Source of the DNA: Salminus brasiliensis
Taxonomy: Eukaryota > Chordata > Actinopteri > Characiformes > Bryconidae
DNA: 64,000 nucleotides
Assembly: GCF_030463535.1 (NCBI RefSeq)
Contig: NC_132880.1
Span: forward strand, 26,124,487 to 26,188,486
Direction of reading: 5' to 3'
In this document: positions 16,106 through 28,435 of the stretch, piece by piece
Layout of the letters: each line of letters begins with the position of its first letter
Numbering within the stretch: position 1 is the stretch's first letter
The notes under the pieces: generated by a model
The model's input: only the letters and a program-made list of their open reading frames with translations
Told to the model about the DNA's origin: nothing
Databases searched by the model: none
Program-made: the position numbers and the translations under genes

Positions 16106-17214
16106 GGACTTCACATGTTTTTATTCATACGTCAAACTCATTGATACACTGTACCGGAACTGTAAATGAGTTAGTGATTATCCGTTGTCCATGGCCAGAA
16201 GCACCCTACAATATCAAGATAGCACCTGTAACCATCATAAAGCATATGACATATCATTCAACATACACAATAGTACATACATAAACAAAAAAATATAGCA
16301 CACTGTATACATGTTACAGTCACAACAATGCGAACCGGAAATGCATGTGGAACATTATTCATGAAGCAGTTCACAGTGCAGCACATACTGCCGTTATTGG
16401 TATTAATTACACATTAAATACATAAATAGCTGTGTTTATTAAAAATATTTTTAAATAATTTGTTTAGGCTATTGTTTTGACATTAACAGAACTCATGAGC
16501 CTCATCAACGCAATTACACGCTCAATGTTCTGTTATACCGTACAATTTCAGCACAGATGAGCAGCAGTTGTAGGGGCTAGGTCAGAAGAGTATGTTGCTG
16601 TGATCATCTCACACTTTTTTTTACTGATATTTTAGCTTTTGAGACACAAAATCTGGAAGTTCAGTAAAGAAAAACAGCTCTAAACATCAGTGATGCTGCA
16701 TCAGTAAAGAAAACAGCTCTGAACATCAGTGATGCTGCATTTAGACACTGAGTAAGGGTCACACAGCTCATGTATTAGCAGGGTTGAGGGGGTTACTTAA
16801 AAAATGTAATGTAAAAAGAGTACTATGATTAAATTATTTTACCTTTTTTTCCCAAGACATTTATTCATATTCTAATGAAAAACATTAGAATATAAACTCA
16901 CCTGCAAATGCTTTGGTTCCATGAAGAAAAAAGAGATGTGCGAGTATGAAGAACATTTTAAAGGTTGAAAGAAGTCAATGGTCAAGTTTCTTTACCAATG
17001 TAAAGATTCTTCCCACCCAAAGCTTCTTTACTTAAATGGTTATGGAACCAAAAGTGATTCTTCTAAAGCATCGCTCAAAGTGCCCTTTACAGCACCTTTA
17101 TTTATAGAACTGCATTATACAGTGGTGCATGTTTGGAACCTATGTTTCCTATTTTTCTTCGTAAGTTTGACCCAAAAATTCAAACAGTCAAACGAATGAG
17201 ACAACAGCATTAAA
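16106..17214. other. Gene-free spacer with a 39/40-bp tandem duplication
   Basis: No gene is seen. TCAGTAAAGAAA...GATGCTGCA is present twice in tandem at 16661-16700 and 16701-16739 with a few differences. At 16920-17110 several TGGTTCCA/TGGAACC and AAAGATTCTT motifs suggest another dispersed inverted-repeat element. Confidence 0.55.
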
Positions 17215-17800
17215 CTTGATTATTTATGTATTAAGGAAAATAATCCAATATTACACATCTGTGTGGCAAACGTATGTGAATCTTTCAGTATCTGGTGTGA
17301 CCCCAAGGTAACTGTTGTTCAGTCCACATTGGCACATCTGCTTGGAGGAATTTTAGCCCATTCCTCCATACAAAAAACTATAAACTGCTTGCTTCAGTTC
17401 CTTCCACAACATGTCTTGCCTATTCCAAAACCTTACCTTTATTCTTTTTTAGACATTCTTTGGTAGAACGACTTGTGTGCTTAGGGTCATCCTGTCCTGG
17501 CATTTTCCTTTAGAATTTGTCGGAATTCATTGCACCATCAATGAAGACAGGTCGTCTTGGCCTAGATGCAGCAAAATGGGCCCAAACCATGTCCTCCATT
17601 TGTACACAACCTGTCTGATGGTGGATTGGTGGAGTTCAAACTCTTTAGAGATGGTTTTGTAACTTTTTCCAGCCTGATGAGCATCAACATCTCCTCTTCT
17701 GAGATCCTTAGAAATTCTTTGTTCATGCCATGATACACTTCCATAAACATGTGTTGTGAAGATCAGAACTTGCCATCTCCTTTGAGAACTCACTGGTCAC
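17215..17800 (-). mobile_element. Tc1 element relic, antisense
   Basis: The plus strand carries the reverse of a Tc1 element: ATGTGAATCTTTCAGTATCT and GGTGTGACCCC (inverted-repeat side), GGAGGAATTTTAGCCCATTC, then GGTAGAACGACTTGTGTGCT. The minus-strand frame at 17793-17527 gives transposase-like RRGDVDAHQAGKSYKTISKE, the N-terminal DNA-binding region. Large internal parts are missing and frames are broken. Confidence 0.75.
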
Positions 17801-17811
17801 TCCATCTACAG

Positions 17812-18400
17812 AAGCTCAAGCCTTGGTGTAGTCATGCATGATCAGTTATCGTTCTCAAGCCACGTCGCAAACGTAACTCGGTCATGCAGATTTTTCCTGT
17901 ACAACATCCAGATAATTCGATCCTTCCTCTCTAGAGAGGCCGCCCAGGTGCTCGTTCAGTCTCTCGTCACTTCAATACTTGACTACTGCAACTCTCTTCT
18001 TGCTGGTCTCCCTTTGCGCACCATCAGGTCCCTGCCACCTATCCAAAATACAGCGGCACGGTTCATCTTCAACGCTTCTAAATTCAGCCATGTCACTCCA
18101 CTGCTGCGTTCTCTTCACTAGCTTCCTGTAGCTGCTCGCATCAGGTTCAAAACCTTGACACTGGCCTTCAAAGCCAATAATGGTCCCGCCCCACCGTACT
18201 TAATTAAGCAAAGGGCAAAAGCCGATCCGCACCAAGAGCCCTTCGAACTTCAAGGATGGCTCGACCTGACCCGCCATCCTTTAAGATCCACAGAAGACAA
18301 GTGTCCAGACTTTTTTCTGTCCTGCCACCAAAGTGGTGGATGAACTTCCGGCAACGGCAGAGTCAGAGTCAGTGGAAAGACCCAGCCGTACTGACTTTTG
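17812..18400 (+). mobile_element. L2-type LINE fragment with broken reverse transcriptase
   Basis: Translation from 17815 gives LGVVMHDQLSFSSHVANVTR and later LDYCNSLLAGLPL, a hallmark of the C-terminal reverse-transcriptase region of fish L2-like non-LTR elements. The frame meets TAG at 18119-18121 where the family has TGG in LHWLPVAARIRF, and continues afterwards (RFKTLTLAFKANNGPAPPYL) with another frame change. The element is 5'-truncated and joined directly to the Tc1 relic at 17800. A second copy is at 46470. Confidence 0.85.
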
Positions 18401-19105
18401 CATTTAGTAGTATATAAGTTACCTTAGGGTCCTAGTCTATACAAACTTATGGAAACTGACCCAAAGGAGCGTGGGTGGCCGGCTTATACAGTATTAGACC
18501 AGTAGAGATGGTCTAATATTGGATGTTAGGGGTTAGGGGTCTTGTAACAAAGTCTATTACGTCTTTACTGGTTGAATTTGCATTGGGATTCGGAGGCCGC
18601 CTGCTGAGAGCAGTCATAAAGAAATTGTCAGAAGTAGCTGAGAGATCTGGTCAGTGATTGTGGCTAAGAAGGCCTGAGGTTAGGTGGGGAAGGGCAGAGT
18701 GTGTTTTAAGGTGTAGTAAGGTGGGGGAGATAGACTGCTTGGTGTGTTTGCTGTTGGTATTGTGGCATTGAGGTTGCGAGCAAACACCATTCAGGCTTTC
18801 CAGTTTCAAGAGCACCAGATGATAGTTTTCTAGTGGAAACTGACCCCTGCATAGCACTTTATCGTGAACCCCTGAAAGATTATCCAGAGAAAAGATCTCT
18901 TCTAAAAAACAACTCAAGTTGTTTGGCAGGTAGAAGATTTATCTTAGTCTCATATAAAGCCTGTTTGTTTTTATTTAAAACTACGTTACTGGTGTCCTGC
19001 TGGGGGTTCGTAGTACATTACTGCTTATGTAAGAAAGCATTTAATAATAAAAATAACAATAATAAAGAAAATGATTACTTGGGTAGAGAGCTACATCACA
19101 GGACA
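18401..19105. other. Gene-free spacer
   Basis: No gene or clear repeat family is recognised. Confidence 0.5.
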
Positions 19106-19263
19106 CACATGTGCATCTAGAGCTTCACATACAGGAGGATTTAGACCTTCAAAGAACGTGTTACACGTCTCAGCCAGAAGGATTCACATGTGCATCTAGA
19201 GCTTCACATACAGGAGGATTTAGACCTTCAAAGAACGTGTTACACGTCTCAGCCAGAAGGATT
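19106..19263. repeat. Perfect 79-bp tandem duplication
   Basis: Two 79-bp copies (19106-19184 and 19185-19263), beginning CACATGTGCATCTAGAGCTT and ending CAGCCAGAAGGATT, appear identical by eye. A third copy begins CACATG and then diverges. Identity suggests a recent event or an assembly artefact. Confidence 0.95.
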
Positions 19264-19764
19264 CACATGCCAGTCAGCTCTCTCAGGATATTTACTGAGG
19301 CCATGAGATAAGTGTTGAGGAGGGTTGGAATGTTGTTCCCCTGCATGTTAAGTTGTCTGATACTGGTGGAATGGCGGAACAAGACTAATATGCCATACTT
19401 TAGACATCCCTGTCTAATATTTATCCACTACTGCCAGAATAGGGCTTATTGCATTGCAGGTGCTCTTCAGATGAAATAAAATGTTAATTACTGGTTAACT
19501 ACTGGTTGACAGAGTTTAGAGTATTACAGGTGCTCTAGAAAATGCTTAATTACTCCTAGTTACTGCTTAATATAGCACAAATAAGCAGCCACTTAATTTT
19601 TTTTCACTACTGCTTTAATAAGGCCTAGTAAGTAAGGCCACATTACCAGTGCCATGAAAATGCTGCAGTGACAAAACCTACTTTTCAATAACGTAGTAAT
19701 AAGCAGGCATTTATTGGTTTAATTTAAATATATATATAAATGCCTCCTTATTTTTATATGTAAA

Positions 19765-20807
19765 AAACACACTACAGGCTGATCCAACCTTGATGCAATG
19801 TCCTTAAAACAAATCAAAATGAGGCTCAGTATTGTGTGTTGCCTCCACGTGCCTGTGCCATGAGGATCTCCTCCCAGACCTGGACTAAAGCATCCGCCAA
19901 CTCCTGGACGGTCTGTGGTGCAACGTGACGTTGGTGGATGGGGCGAGACATGATGTCCCAGATGTGCAGCCCTTCAAAGAAATTCCACCCCACATCATTA
20001 CATACCCACTGCCAAATCGGTCATGCTGAGGGATGTTGCAGGTAGCAGATCGCTCTCCACAGCGTCTCCAGACTCTGTCACGTCTGTCACATGTGCTCAG
20101 TGTGAACCTGCTTTCATCTGTGAAGAGCACAGGGCGCCAGTGGCGAATTTGCCAATCCTGGTGTTCTCTCGCAAATGCCAAGCGTCCTGCACGGTGTTGG
20201 GCTGTGAGCACGTCGGGCCCTCATATCATCTTCATGGAGTCGGTTTCTAACCGTTTGTGCAGACGCATGCACATTTGTGGCCTGCTGGAGGTCATTTTGC
20301 AGGGCTCTGGCAGTGCTCCTCCTGTTCCTCCTTACACAAAGGCGGAGGTAGCGGTCCTGCTGCTGGGTTGTTGCCCTCCTACGGCCTCCGCCACGTCTCC
20401 TGGTGTACTGGCCTGTCTCCTGGTAGCGCCTCCAGCCTCCGCATTCATGTGCCATCCTGGATGAGTTGCACTACCTGAGCCTCTTGTGTGGGTTGTAGAG
20501 TCCGTCTCATGCTACCACAAGTGTGAAAGCACCACCAACATTCAAAAGTGATCAAAACATCAGCCAGAAAGCATAGATACTGAGAAGTGGTCTGTGGTCC
20601 CCACCTGCAGAACCACTCCTTTATTGAGTGTGTCTTGCTAATTGCCAAAAATTTCCACCTGTTGTCTATTCTATTTGCACAACAGCATGTAAAATTGATT
20701 GTCAATCAGTGTTGCTTCCTAAGTGGACAGTTTGATTTCACAGAAGTTTGATTTACTTGGAGTTATATTGTGTTGTTTAAGTGTTCCCTTTATTTTTTTG
20801 AGCAGTG
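19765..20807 (-). pseudogene. Tc1/mariner element, internally deleted transposase
   Basis: On the minus strand the 5' end is intact from 20807 (CACTGCTCAAAAAAATAAAG, then GGAACACTTAAACAACACAA), the terminal repeat of a high-copy teleost mariner-like element. The frame from 20455 gives a helix-turn-helix region with [20 protein letters not shown], then LFTDESRF with the first catalytic Asp, and VMMWGGIS. Near 19975 the sequence jumps from GGCATTTC-like context straight to GACATCATGTCTCGC, so the part with the second catalytic Asp and the acidic third residue is deleted. A second deletion lies near 20450. The other terminal repeat is truncated before 19765. Confidence 0.9.
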
Positions 20808-21816
20808 TATATACATATATATAATTTAGTGAGTAATTAGGGTGTCAAATCTTTTACATACAACTGTAAACAGGAACTAAATACTATATCTCACAATGTA
20901 TTCATGTATTAATTCTTATTATTATTTGTGGAATTAACTATTCAGCTGACTGTATGTAAATGATTCATTCCTATGAGGTGTATACAGAGCGGTTTAAAAC
21001 ACGAATCCAAACAAACATAAAGGACAATATTGTGGTTCTTTGCTTGTTGCTATAATTGACTGGCATCATCTAGTGGCAGTTGTAGAACAGTGCATTATCA
21101 TACAGTACTGTGTGTCTCTGCTCACAGTTAAAATCAGGCTGGAGTTAATTTTTATTTATTTAATCAATGAATTTACTTTAAATTGAATTATTTTTAATGA
21201 AAGCAATGGCTTGCAAACACTATGCATGGCAATATGTCAGAACTGTGCTCTGTTGTCCATTAAAACAAAATCAGCAAATGTAACATTTCTAAGATTCATC
21301 CTCTCACAATCTGTGGAGTTTAATAAAATAGGCGACTCCTCACATTAACCTTAGCATGTTAACAAGCAGATAACAGGCCAAGAACTCTTTAATCTCCCCA
21401 TCTAATCTTATGGTTATCTCAGGAAGCTACATGTAGGCTACATTTATTGGAGTAATATTAGAGGATTGTACAGGTGGGAGTTGAAACACACGCTTATGTT
21501 TTTCACCGTTTCAGCAAACTAAACCGTATCGTCACACACTAGCTCAGGATATTTTGCAAATATACACAGATATGTCCAAACATTATGATTACATCCAAGA
21601 TGCTGCTACCAAGATGTTCCAGCAGATCCACAGGGCTGCCTGGGTCGGCGTTGATGTCCCAGCACATCCCACAGACACTGGACTGAATTGAGATCTGCGA
21701 AGGTTGCCCAGAGCATCACACTCCCTCCACTGGCTCCTCTTCCCCCCCATCCCACTGCATCCAGGTGCCGTCCCTTTTCCAAGTAAGCAACACACTCATA
21801 TTCAGCTGTCATGTGT

Positions 21817-21866
<50 letters not shown>

Positions 21867-24092
21867 GTCTTCTATCCTAGGTCAATTTTAGGCGCTTTTG
21901 GCAGCGGATAGGGGTCAGCATGGAGAAGGTTAACACATTCCTCCTGTAACCATCATGAAACATGGTTACGGGAGGAACGCCCAGGAGAAAAAGCATGCTC
22001 TGGGTAGTGTTTCGTAAACGCCTGGGTTCAGTTACTGTACACAAAAGCCCTAACCGCAATATTTCATTCAGGTCACTAAAAATGCAGGGCCTGTGGCTTG
22101 AGTGGTCGCTTGCAGTGAGGGATCTTTTCCCTTTACATAAGCCACCAGAGCAGCTGAATTTTGACACATTCCCTTATATTTATTATTAATAACAAAACAG
22201 CCACTTTTCACTTTCCTGCCATGGAGCTAATGACATTGACATCGCCCACTCTAACATTAAGGTTACCACTACATGAGCTAATGTGATGGCATGTGACCAT
22301 TTCTTTCTTCGGTTGGTACCACTGCCATGAAGTTTGGTAGAATGTGGATTTATGGTCATTTATGGTCAATATGGTCACTACTATCGAGTGATAAACATCT
22401 TCAGACTTGCTGATTAATATTGGAGATAACACATCACCATTTTTTTAATCTTTCACAATTTTCTCCCCAGTGTAGTCTTTTTTCCCATCCCCAGCAACAG
22501 CTAACACTTCCCCATCACACAATGCTACCAGTACTGAGATGGTGGAGGCCAGCAAGTGCTTCTAAGACATGTAAAACTCCACCAGTACAAAAACTGCTGC
22601 CAACACCACTGGAGCTCAATGTTTGGAGGAGAACTGCTAGTTCTGTTACTCCAGCTAATGGAGTGATGGGGGAGAGGGCAGGCTATCCCATGCCACCCAC
22701 GCTATCAAACGGGTGCTGTGGAAGGGGTAGAGCCATGTCTCTGTAGAGTATGAGACTTGTTTATACTTACAGCATTAATTAGGCATGGAATTAGGGACAG
22801 GGAACTCTGACGTGCAATACGTACATCTGTGGCCTGCACTTGACAAAGACACAAGACGGACAAGCGATAATTCCAACCAGCATCCTCAGCCAAACAAAAG
22901 AGCTTCCACCCATCTCAGGAAAGGCAAAGTGAATTACAAGCATGACCAACTTTTACTGCGTCCATATTTAGTTCTCGAGAAACAGGGCTTTCGCACTGTG
23001 TTGCGCACTTTGGAGCAAAGACGTAGCGAAGATATTTTACTGACATAGCGACCCCTAAACTGTGCAACAAGACCAAAACCACAGTCATGTACTCTCTGAA
23101 GAAAGTAGGTATATGATAGCTGTAACATGCAAAGCACAGACATCTGCACATTTGATCACAGATGAGCAGCAGCTAAGGCCTCATGCTCCACGCAAGAGCA
23201 GTGAATGACAACCACACGGGTGCGGATATGGCTGAGCGGTTAGAGAACGTAGCAGAGGAACGGCAGATCACTACAGCCCTCTTCGGGCAGGATTTCTTTT
23301 ACATGGGAAATAAAGATTCCTGCGCCTTTACCTTCTGTGAAATGAGCCATGAAAAGAACCTCAGATGCATAAATATTCCATTGCATCCTGTGGAAAAGCT
23401 TTTCTCAAGTATGGAGGTGTTTAAGGAGGCATTTAGTTTCATTCTGCATGATGCATCAATACGCTTGGCAGCGCAGACGTGACGTGCCCAGAGATTCCCA
23501 TCCCTACATGGAATTCGAGCAGGGGTCCACAAACCTATTACTGCGCATTACTGCGTATGGCTGTATTTTTATTATACCGGCCACTAGATTCATTCACATC
23601 CTTACTGGTTGGACTAAACCAAGTAAAACAACTTTAAACAAAGACTCCTTTTTTAACATGGCAAAAGACTGGAAGAGTGGGGTTTTTACATTAGTTTTTT
23701 TTTAATAATTCATTGAAATACATGGTTTAGGAATTACATGTTATCAATAAATGTGTACACAGTGAGTATTTTTCTGGAGGAAAGGAACTAGAATGGCACT
23801 CACTACAACACAGATCAGACGAGATACAAAGCTTCCTACGTAACTTCACTGATCCCCCGAACATAAAGACACTTGCATAAGAGCAAATCAGTCACAAATG
23901 TGGACCAAAAAAAGAAAAACAAAAAAAAAAACCAAATATATTGCCAAAAGAAAAAAAAAGAAAAGAAAATATGTACGGTATGACAACATAAGGAAACATA
24001 TAATATATATTTATATATATATATACTGTAGATTTTATAAAAAAAAAAAAAATAAAAAAAAGGGGTAATACTTTCGAGAGGTTAAGAGGTGT
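20808..24092. other. Gene-free spacer and possible 3' UTR of the zinc-finger gene
   Basis: No coding gene is supported. A TG run joined to 18 G residues lies at 21818-21867. The stretches 21590-21800 and 22440-22740 look like old dispersed repeats but I cannot name them. The part next to 24092 is probably the 3' UTR of the minus-strand zinc-finger gene; a minus-strand AATAAA occurs at 23573-23568, 520 bases past the stop, and A/T-rich runs lie at 23900-24060. Confidence 0.5.
21818..21867. repeat. (TG)n followed by an 18-base G run
   Basis: Compound simple repeat: TG dinucleotides to 21850, then G 21850-21867. Confidence 0.95.
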
Positions 24093-25595
24093 TTAGCTAC
24101 TGTCGTTACTGCGACTGCTGCCGCTGCTGAGATCAGGCCGCTCTCGTTTATGAATCTGCTCGTGTGCTTTGAGGTGGCCCGACTGGCTGAAGCTTTTGCC
24201 GCACTGCTGGCACGCGAACGGCCGCTCGCCAGTGTGGATCTGCTGGTGTGCTTTTAGATGTCCTAGGCGGCCGAAGCTCTTGCCGCACTGCGTGCAGCCA
24301 AACGGTCTCTCCCCAGTGTGAATCTTCTCATGCGTTTTGAGGACCCCTGAATTGCTGAAGCTCTTGCCACACTGCGAGCAGCTGAACGGCTTCTCGCCCG
24401 TGTGGACTTGCTGGTGATTGCGGAAGCTCATCTCCTTGGTGAAGGTCTTGCCGCAGTGCGAGCAGCAGAAGGGCCTCTCTCCAGTGTGGCTGAGCTGATG
24501 GGCTTTAAGTTCCTTGGACTGACAAAAGCTCTTGCCGCACTCCGTGCAGGCGAAGGGCTTCTCGCCCGTGTGCAGCCTCTGGTGTGAGCGGAGGTCGTCC
24601 GCTTTGGTGAAGCCCTTGGGGCAGTGAGCGCAGGTGTAGGGCTTCTGGCCCGTGTGGATGAGCTGGTGCCTCTTCAGGTTGCCTGCCTGTCCGAAGCTCT
24701 TGCCGCACTGGGAGCAGGTGTAAGGCCTCTCGCCGGTGTGAATGCGCTGGTGTGTCTTCAGGTTGCCCAGAGTGCTGAAGTTCTTCCCGCACTGCGTGCA
24801 GGAGAACGGCTTTTCTCCCGTGAGGTTGCGAGGTTTGCGCTGAGTGGCGCCGTGGGTTTTTGTGCTGGTTTGCGTCTGTGCATTGTTGGGGCCTTTGCCC
24901 ACCTGAGCGGTCTGCAGCTCGTACAGGTGGCCTGTGGGAAAGTCAGAGTCCAGCTTGCCCATGCCGTCGATGACCGCATCGGGGCGTAGCTTGTTCAGCT
25001 CGGTGCGCAGCTCCGCCATGTGGATGGACTCCAGGCCATTCATCTCTGACTTTATGTGGCTGGACATGAGGTTGGCTTCGTACTCGGGTTTGAGCGACCC
25101 CAGCTCCGTTGCGTAGTAGCACTGCAGGTCGGTGTGCTGCTCCGACTTGATGTACTCCAGGCTGTCGGACACGTGTGTGATGTAGTCGAACACGAGGCTG
25201 GGCTCGTAGTGCGACTTGTAGGAGTCCAGCTCCGTGCCGTGGAAGGAATGCAGGTCGCTGTGGTGTTCAGACTTGATGTAGTCCAGGCCGCTGATCTCCA
25301 TCTTGATCTGCTCCGAGCCCAGCTCGGCCGTGCTCAGCGGCTGGATTTCTGACAGGTCCACGGTGCGGATAGGGTCCAGGTCTGGCTCGCTCTTCACACA
25401 CGGCAGCATGGCCATGGGCTCTGCGATCTCTGAGGTCAGGGTGCTGAGAGTGGGCGTGCTGCACCCTGAGGACGACAGCATGGTTAGGGTGGGAGGACTG
25501 CACTCGGGATGTAGCGGGTCAAGAGGTGGCGTGCCGCACTCCGACGTCAGAGCGTTTAGTCCTAAGGCCATGCACTCCGTCTCCAGCTCGGCCAT
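24093..25595 (-). CDS. C2H2 zinc-finger protein with eight fingers and SUMO-motif-rich N-terminus
   Basis: 500 residues in one exon; probable nuclear sequence-specific DNA-binding protein. Eight contiguous C2H2 fingers at about residues 264-482, all with both Cys and both His and with TGE(R/K)P-type linkers; a short Ser-rich tail follows. The N-terminal 260 residues have no KRAB, SCAN or BTB domain. They are acidic and carry six psi-K-x-E motifs: VKSE 67-70, IKME 97-100, IKSE 107-110, IKSE 149-152, LKPE 168-171 and IKSE 181-184. A 34-residue segment at 106-139 recurs at 148-181. The ATG at 25595-25593 is preceded in frame by TAA, and a strong acceptor (C-run then CAG) at 25769-25767 suggests a 5' noncoding exon upstream. 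Many shadow frames on both strands are due to the repetitive fingers. Ligand and targets are unknown. Confidence 0.93.
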   Translation of the reverse strand: MAELETECMALGLNALTSECGTPPLDPLHPECSPPTLTMLSSSGCSTPTLSTLTSEIAEPMAMLPCVKSEPDLDPIRTVDLSEIQPLSTAELGSEQIKMEISGLDYIKSEHHSDLHSFHGTELDSYKSHYEPSLVFDYITHVSDSLEYIKSEQHTDLQCYYATELGSLKPEYEANLMSSHIKSEMNGLESIHMAELRTELNKLRPDAVIDGMGKLDSDFPTGHLYELQTAQVGKGPNNAQTQTSTKTHGATQRKPRNLTGEKPFSCTQCGKNFSTLGNLKTHQRIHTGERPYTCSQCGKSFGQAGNLKRHQLIHTGQKPYTCAHCPKGFTKADDLRSHQRLHTGEKPFACTECGKSFCQSKELKAHQLSHTGERPFCCSHCGKTFTKEMSFRNHQQVHTGEKPFSCSQCGKSFSNSGVLKTHEKIHTGERPFGCTQCGKSFGRLGHLKAHQQIHTGERPFACQQCGKSFSQSGHLKAHEQIHKRERPDLSSGSSRSNDSS

Positions 25596-25766
25596 GCTGG
25601 TGGGGTCGAGTCCACCCGCTGACGAAAGCTTCCGTTCTGAGCGAAGTTAGCTTGTGTTCGCACAGTGCCGAAACTCAGCCTCCCACCCAGGAGAGCCACT
25701 CTAGTGCTGAGGCCTGCCAAGGCTGCTTCTTCCTGCTGTTAGGAGCAGCACTCTTCCCTAGGGCTC
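25596..25766 (-). other. 5' UTR part of the zinc-finger coding exon
   Basis: On the minus strand a ten-base C run followed by CAG and then GAGCCC marks a good acceptor, with the exon starting at 25766. From there to the ATG at 25595 no longer in-frame extension is possible because of the TAA at about 25650. Confidence 0.55.
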
Positions 25767-25842
25767 CTGGGGGGGGGGCATAAGCAAAGCAGAAACACAG
25801 TTAGTGCGCTGGACGTTGGTCAAGCATGGTTTCTTTCAACAG

Positions 25843-25843
<1 letters not shown>

Positions 25844-25914
<71 letters not shown>
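25844..25914. repeat. Compound (AT)n(AC)n microsatellite
   Basis: About 18 AT units to 25880, then 17 AC units to 25914. It sits in the presumed first intron of the zinc-finger gene. Confidence 0.95.
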
Positions 25915-25916
<2 letters not shown>

Positions 25917-26842
25917 GACGACTGACATGCAATGAAAGTTTGGTGCACATGAAAGTTTGGTTTTATGAACAAACGCCAATCACACTCCCTTCCAAGCTAA
26001 AAACAGCCATAAACATCTCTTATGTAAATTCTCAGCATTTTCTGTTCCTTAAGAGGGATGTCTACAAAAATGTATAACACATCATCTTAGGGATAAAACT
26101 CTCGCATCCGGACGGCAACGAAATCATTACAGGACGAGCCTGAGTGTTTTGCGTCACGTTGTCACATGGTCACATTTGAAACCATTGGTTGATGGGACGC
26201 TTACTGATGTTTAAGGTGAAGCATTGTTCCAACAATATTTTGATTTCATATATTTGCAATCCTGTAATCTGCAAAAAATAAATAAATACAATTTTTTACT
26301 TGGGCTTAATATTTTTTTTAATAGGGGTTAACCAATGTGGTTTTACAGATATGGATAATTAATGATGCTGCATGCATCATCTATGGAGCAAATATTTATT
26401 TAACATAAATTTGATGTTTGCATTGTGATGTTTGCAACTTACAGGTTCACAGGTTAGTTCACAGTGCATACTGTGCAAGCGAGAAAGCCTAGATGCAGAC
26501 TAAAGCCGTTCATGCAGTAAAATGGTAGCAACTTAAAAAGCAATATACGTATATGAAGGTTACCATGTTTACCTTGTTCAACCAAAAATGTATTTCATGC
26601 GTGAACAAGCATCGATGGCATGCCTTCCATGTCTCGATTTTTAGGGGAGCAGCGCTATGTGTATTAGTATCGAGCCATCAGGGTAAAGACATCACGGTTT
26701 GGTGGGCGCAGCTGCACCAAGAATACTAGGTACACAGCAAGCTCCCCGGAAGTATCCACGCAGCGGACGGAGCTCGATGAACACCATGCGGAACCAAACT
26801 GCTAAGCTGTTAGCAAATAAGGTTTGTCTTTATGTGGCACTG

Positions 26843-26855
26843 TGGGAACTGTAGT
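26843..26855 (-). promoter_or_regulatory. ACTACARNNCCCR-type promoter motif
   Basis: The minus strand reads ACTACAGTTCCCA, an exact match to the vertebrate promoter motif ACTAYRNNNCCCR, associated with ZNF143/THAP11 sites near start points. It lies about 1.1 kb upstream of the 25766 exon on the same strand, so it may mark the promoter of the zinc-finger gene. No TATA box is seen. Confidence 0.35.
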
Positions 26856-28435
26856 GGATTCGGGAGCGTCGCTATGGTAACTGTAGTAGCAGAGATTGGC
26901 CCACGCACACATTCATTTCTTAATGTCCATATTCTTTTAATCACTCGCGGTTCTGTCCGCAGCGAAACGCCTGGACATACACGAGTGTTTCAGCGACATT
27001 CTGGCCTCTTTCCAGCTTTATTCCAGTTCATGATACTGTGGAGCACTGGGCGAGGATGGCGTTGGTTAAAAACCAATGAAAAGACACCTAATGAGCCTCA
27101 TACATTTGGAGAGTTTCATTGCACCGCACTTTAAGATCCAAAACCGTGGTGCGTTCTATGGAAAAGGCCCGTTTAGCCCAAGTAAAGCGCCATGCGTTGA
27201 AGCGCCAGCTGTCTGTACCTTTAATTTCTGGCCATTGTCATTTCCGTTTTCACTCATTATGTGTAACTTATTAAATTATGATGTCTGAAGGCTTGTCTGC
27301 ATCACTGGCCACCCAACGAAGCACAAAGATACAGTGCGAGTCTGCACACAACGTCTGCTTCCAGATCTCAAGCTGCATGCACGCGTCACATTTGTCGGGC
27401 TAGAGCGAGGGAAATATGACAAGCCTGGCATGTTTGGACTTTTCCTCTTGCTGTGGGAGCGAGGGCAGGAGAGCCCTCATTCCTGCGTTTCTCACTAAAC
27501 CGAAAAGCAGGTTTGATTGGGTTTACTCGCCGCATGCTCCACATCTGTACCAATCCAACCGCGCCCCAGGCGGGACACAGAGACGGGCTACAGAAGTGGC
27601 TGTTGGTTTCTGCTCTATACGTCATCCACATTTCAGGCAATCCAGTAATGCTGTGGGCGAGACACTGGGCCAGACTACAGAAGCGTGTTCTGTTGATGGT
27701 GGATGCGTCAGATATGCGCATAAACAAAGAAAACGGCAAGGATACAAGTTCAAATGCAGATGCTAATAATAATCAGATATAAAAAGACTGCATGTAAGCT
27801 GCCATTATCAGGATTCCTACATAACTTCTCTCCGTTCCTCTTGTTTACATACCGCCGACAGGCCAGAAGCAGCGCAATGAAGGTTCAAATACACTCCGCC
27901 AAATAAATCTACACACAGAAAATAAACTAAATAAACTAGGTGTCTCCTCTAGGATTTTTATTTTTGGCAGGGGCGGCGGAGTACCACATCCAGGGGGGAT
28001 GAATGTGGCATATTTCACCTACTAGCTGCTTTAGGATAGTAACCTGGTCTTGGCACTGTACATTTCAGGCCATGTGAGCTACTTTATGTAGCCCGTAAAA
28101 ATGGTGTGTGGCATGTTGAGCAATTTAGGAGTTCGGAGTCATGAAGAGCATGCATGAGCTGGTGTGTGTGTGTGCCTCCAACGATGGTTTTGAATTTTTG
28201 GATGTGGCGTGGTGCGTCCGGTGTGCGCCAGACTTTAGGTTACATTGCAAATGTCCGTTTCAACTGTAAAACCTCTCTTATTGAATGTTAGCTAGTTTGA
28301 TCTACCATTCTCTCTTCTCCTTGTTTTTAATTTATTATTTATTAACATCCTGAACCCGTCGTTTCATATTAAAGGCCATCCGCACTGCTTTTGTAATTGT
28401 AATTCTGATGCAGCGATGGCAGTAATATGTAGTAG
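26856..28435. other. Gene-free stretch with incidental open frames
   Basis: Open frames of 100-117 codons on both strands at 27390-27780 show no known domain, no good splice sites and no codon pattern I can support. Nothing else is seen. Confidence 0.5.

Noticed and set aside
20033-20478. Plus-strand frame of 143 codons
   Set aside because: It is the antisense of the Tc1 transposase at 19765-20807.
23183-23482. 99-codon plus-strand frame with protein-like composition
   Set aside because: No recognised domain or splice context; it may be a relic but I cannot support it as a gene.
24402-25650. Plus-strand frames opposite the zinc-finger gene (up to 121 codons)
   Set aside because: They are antisense shadows of the repetitive finger and acidic coding sequence.
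27386-27782. Overlapping frames of 109-117 codons on both strands as a small gene
   Set aside because: No domain, splice sites or promoter supports them, and both strands are open to a similar extent.
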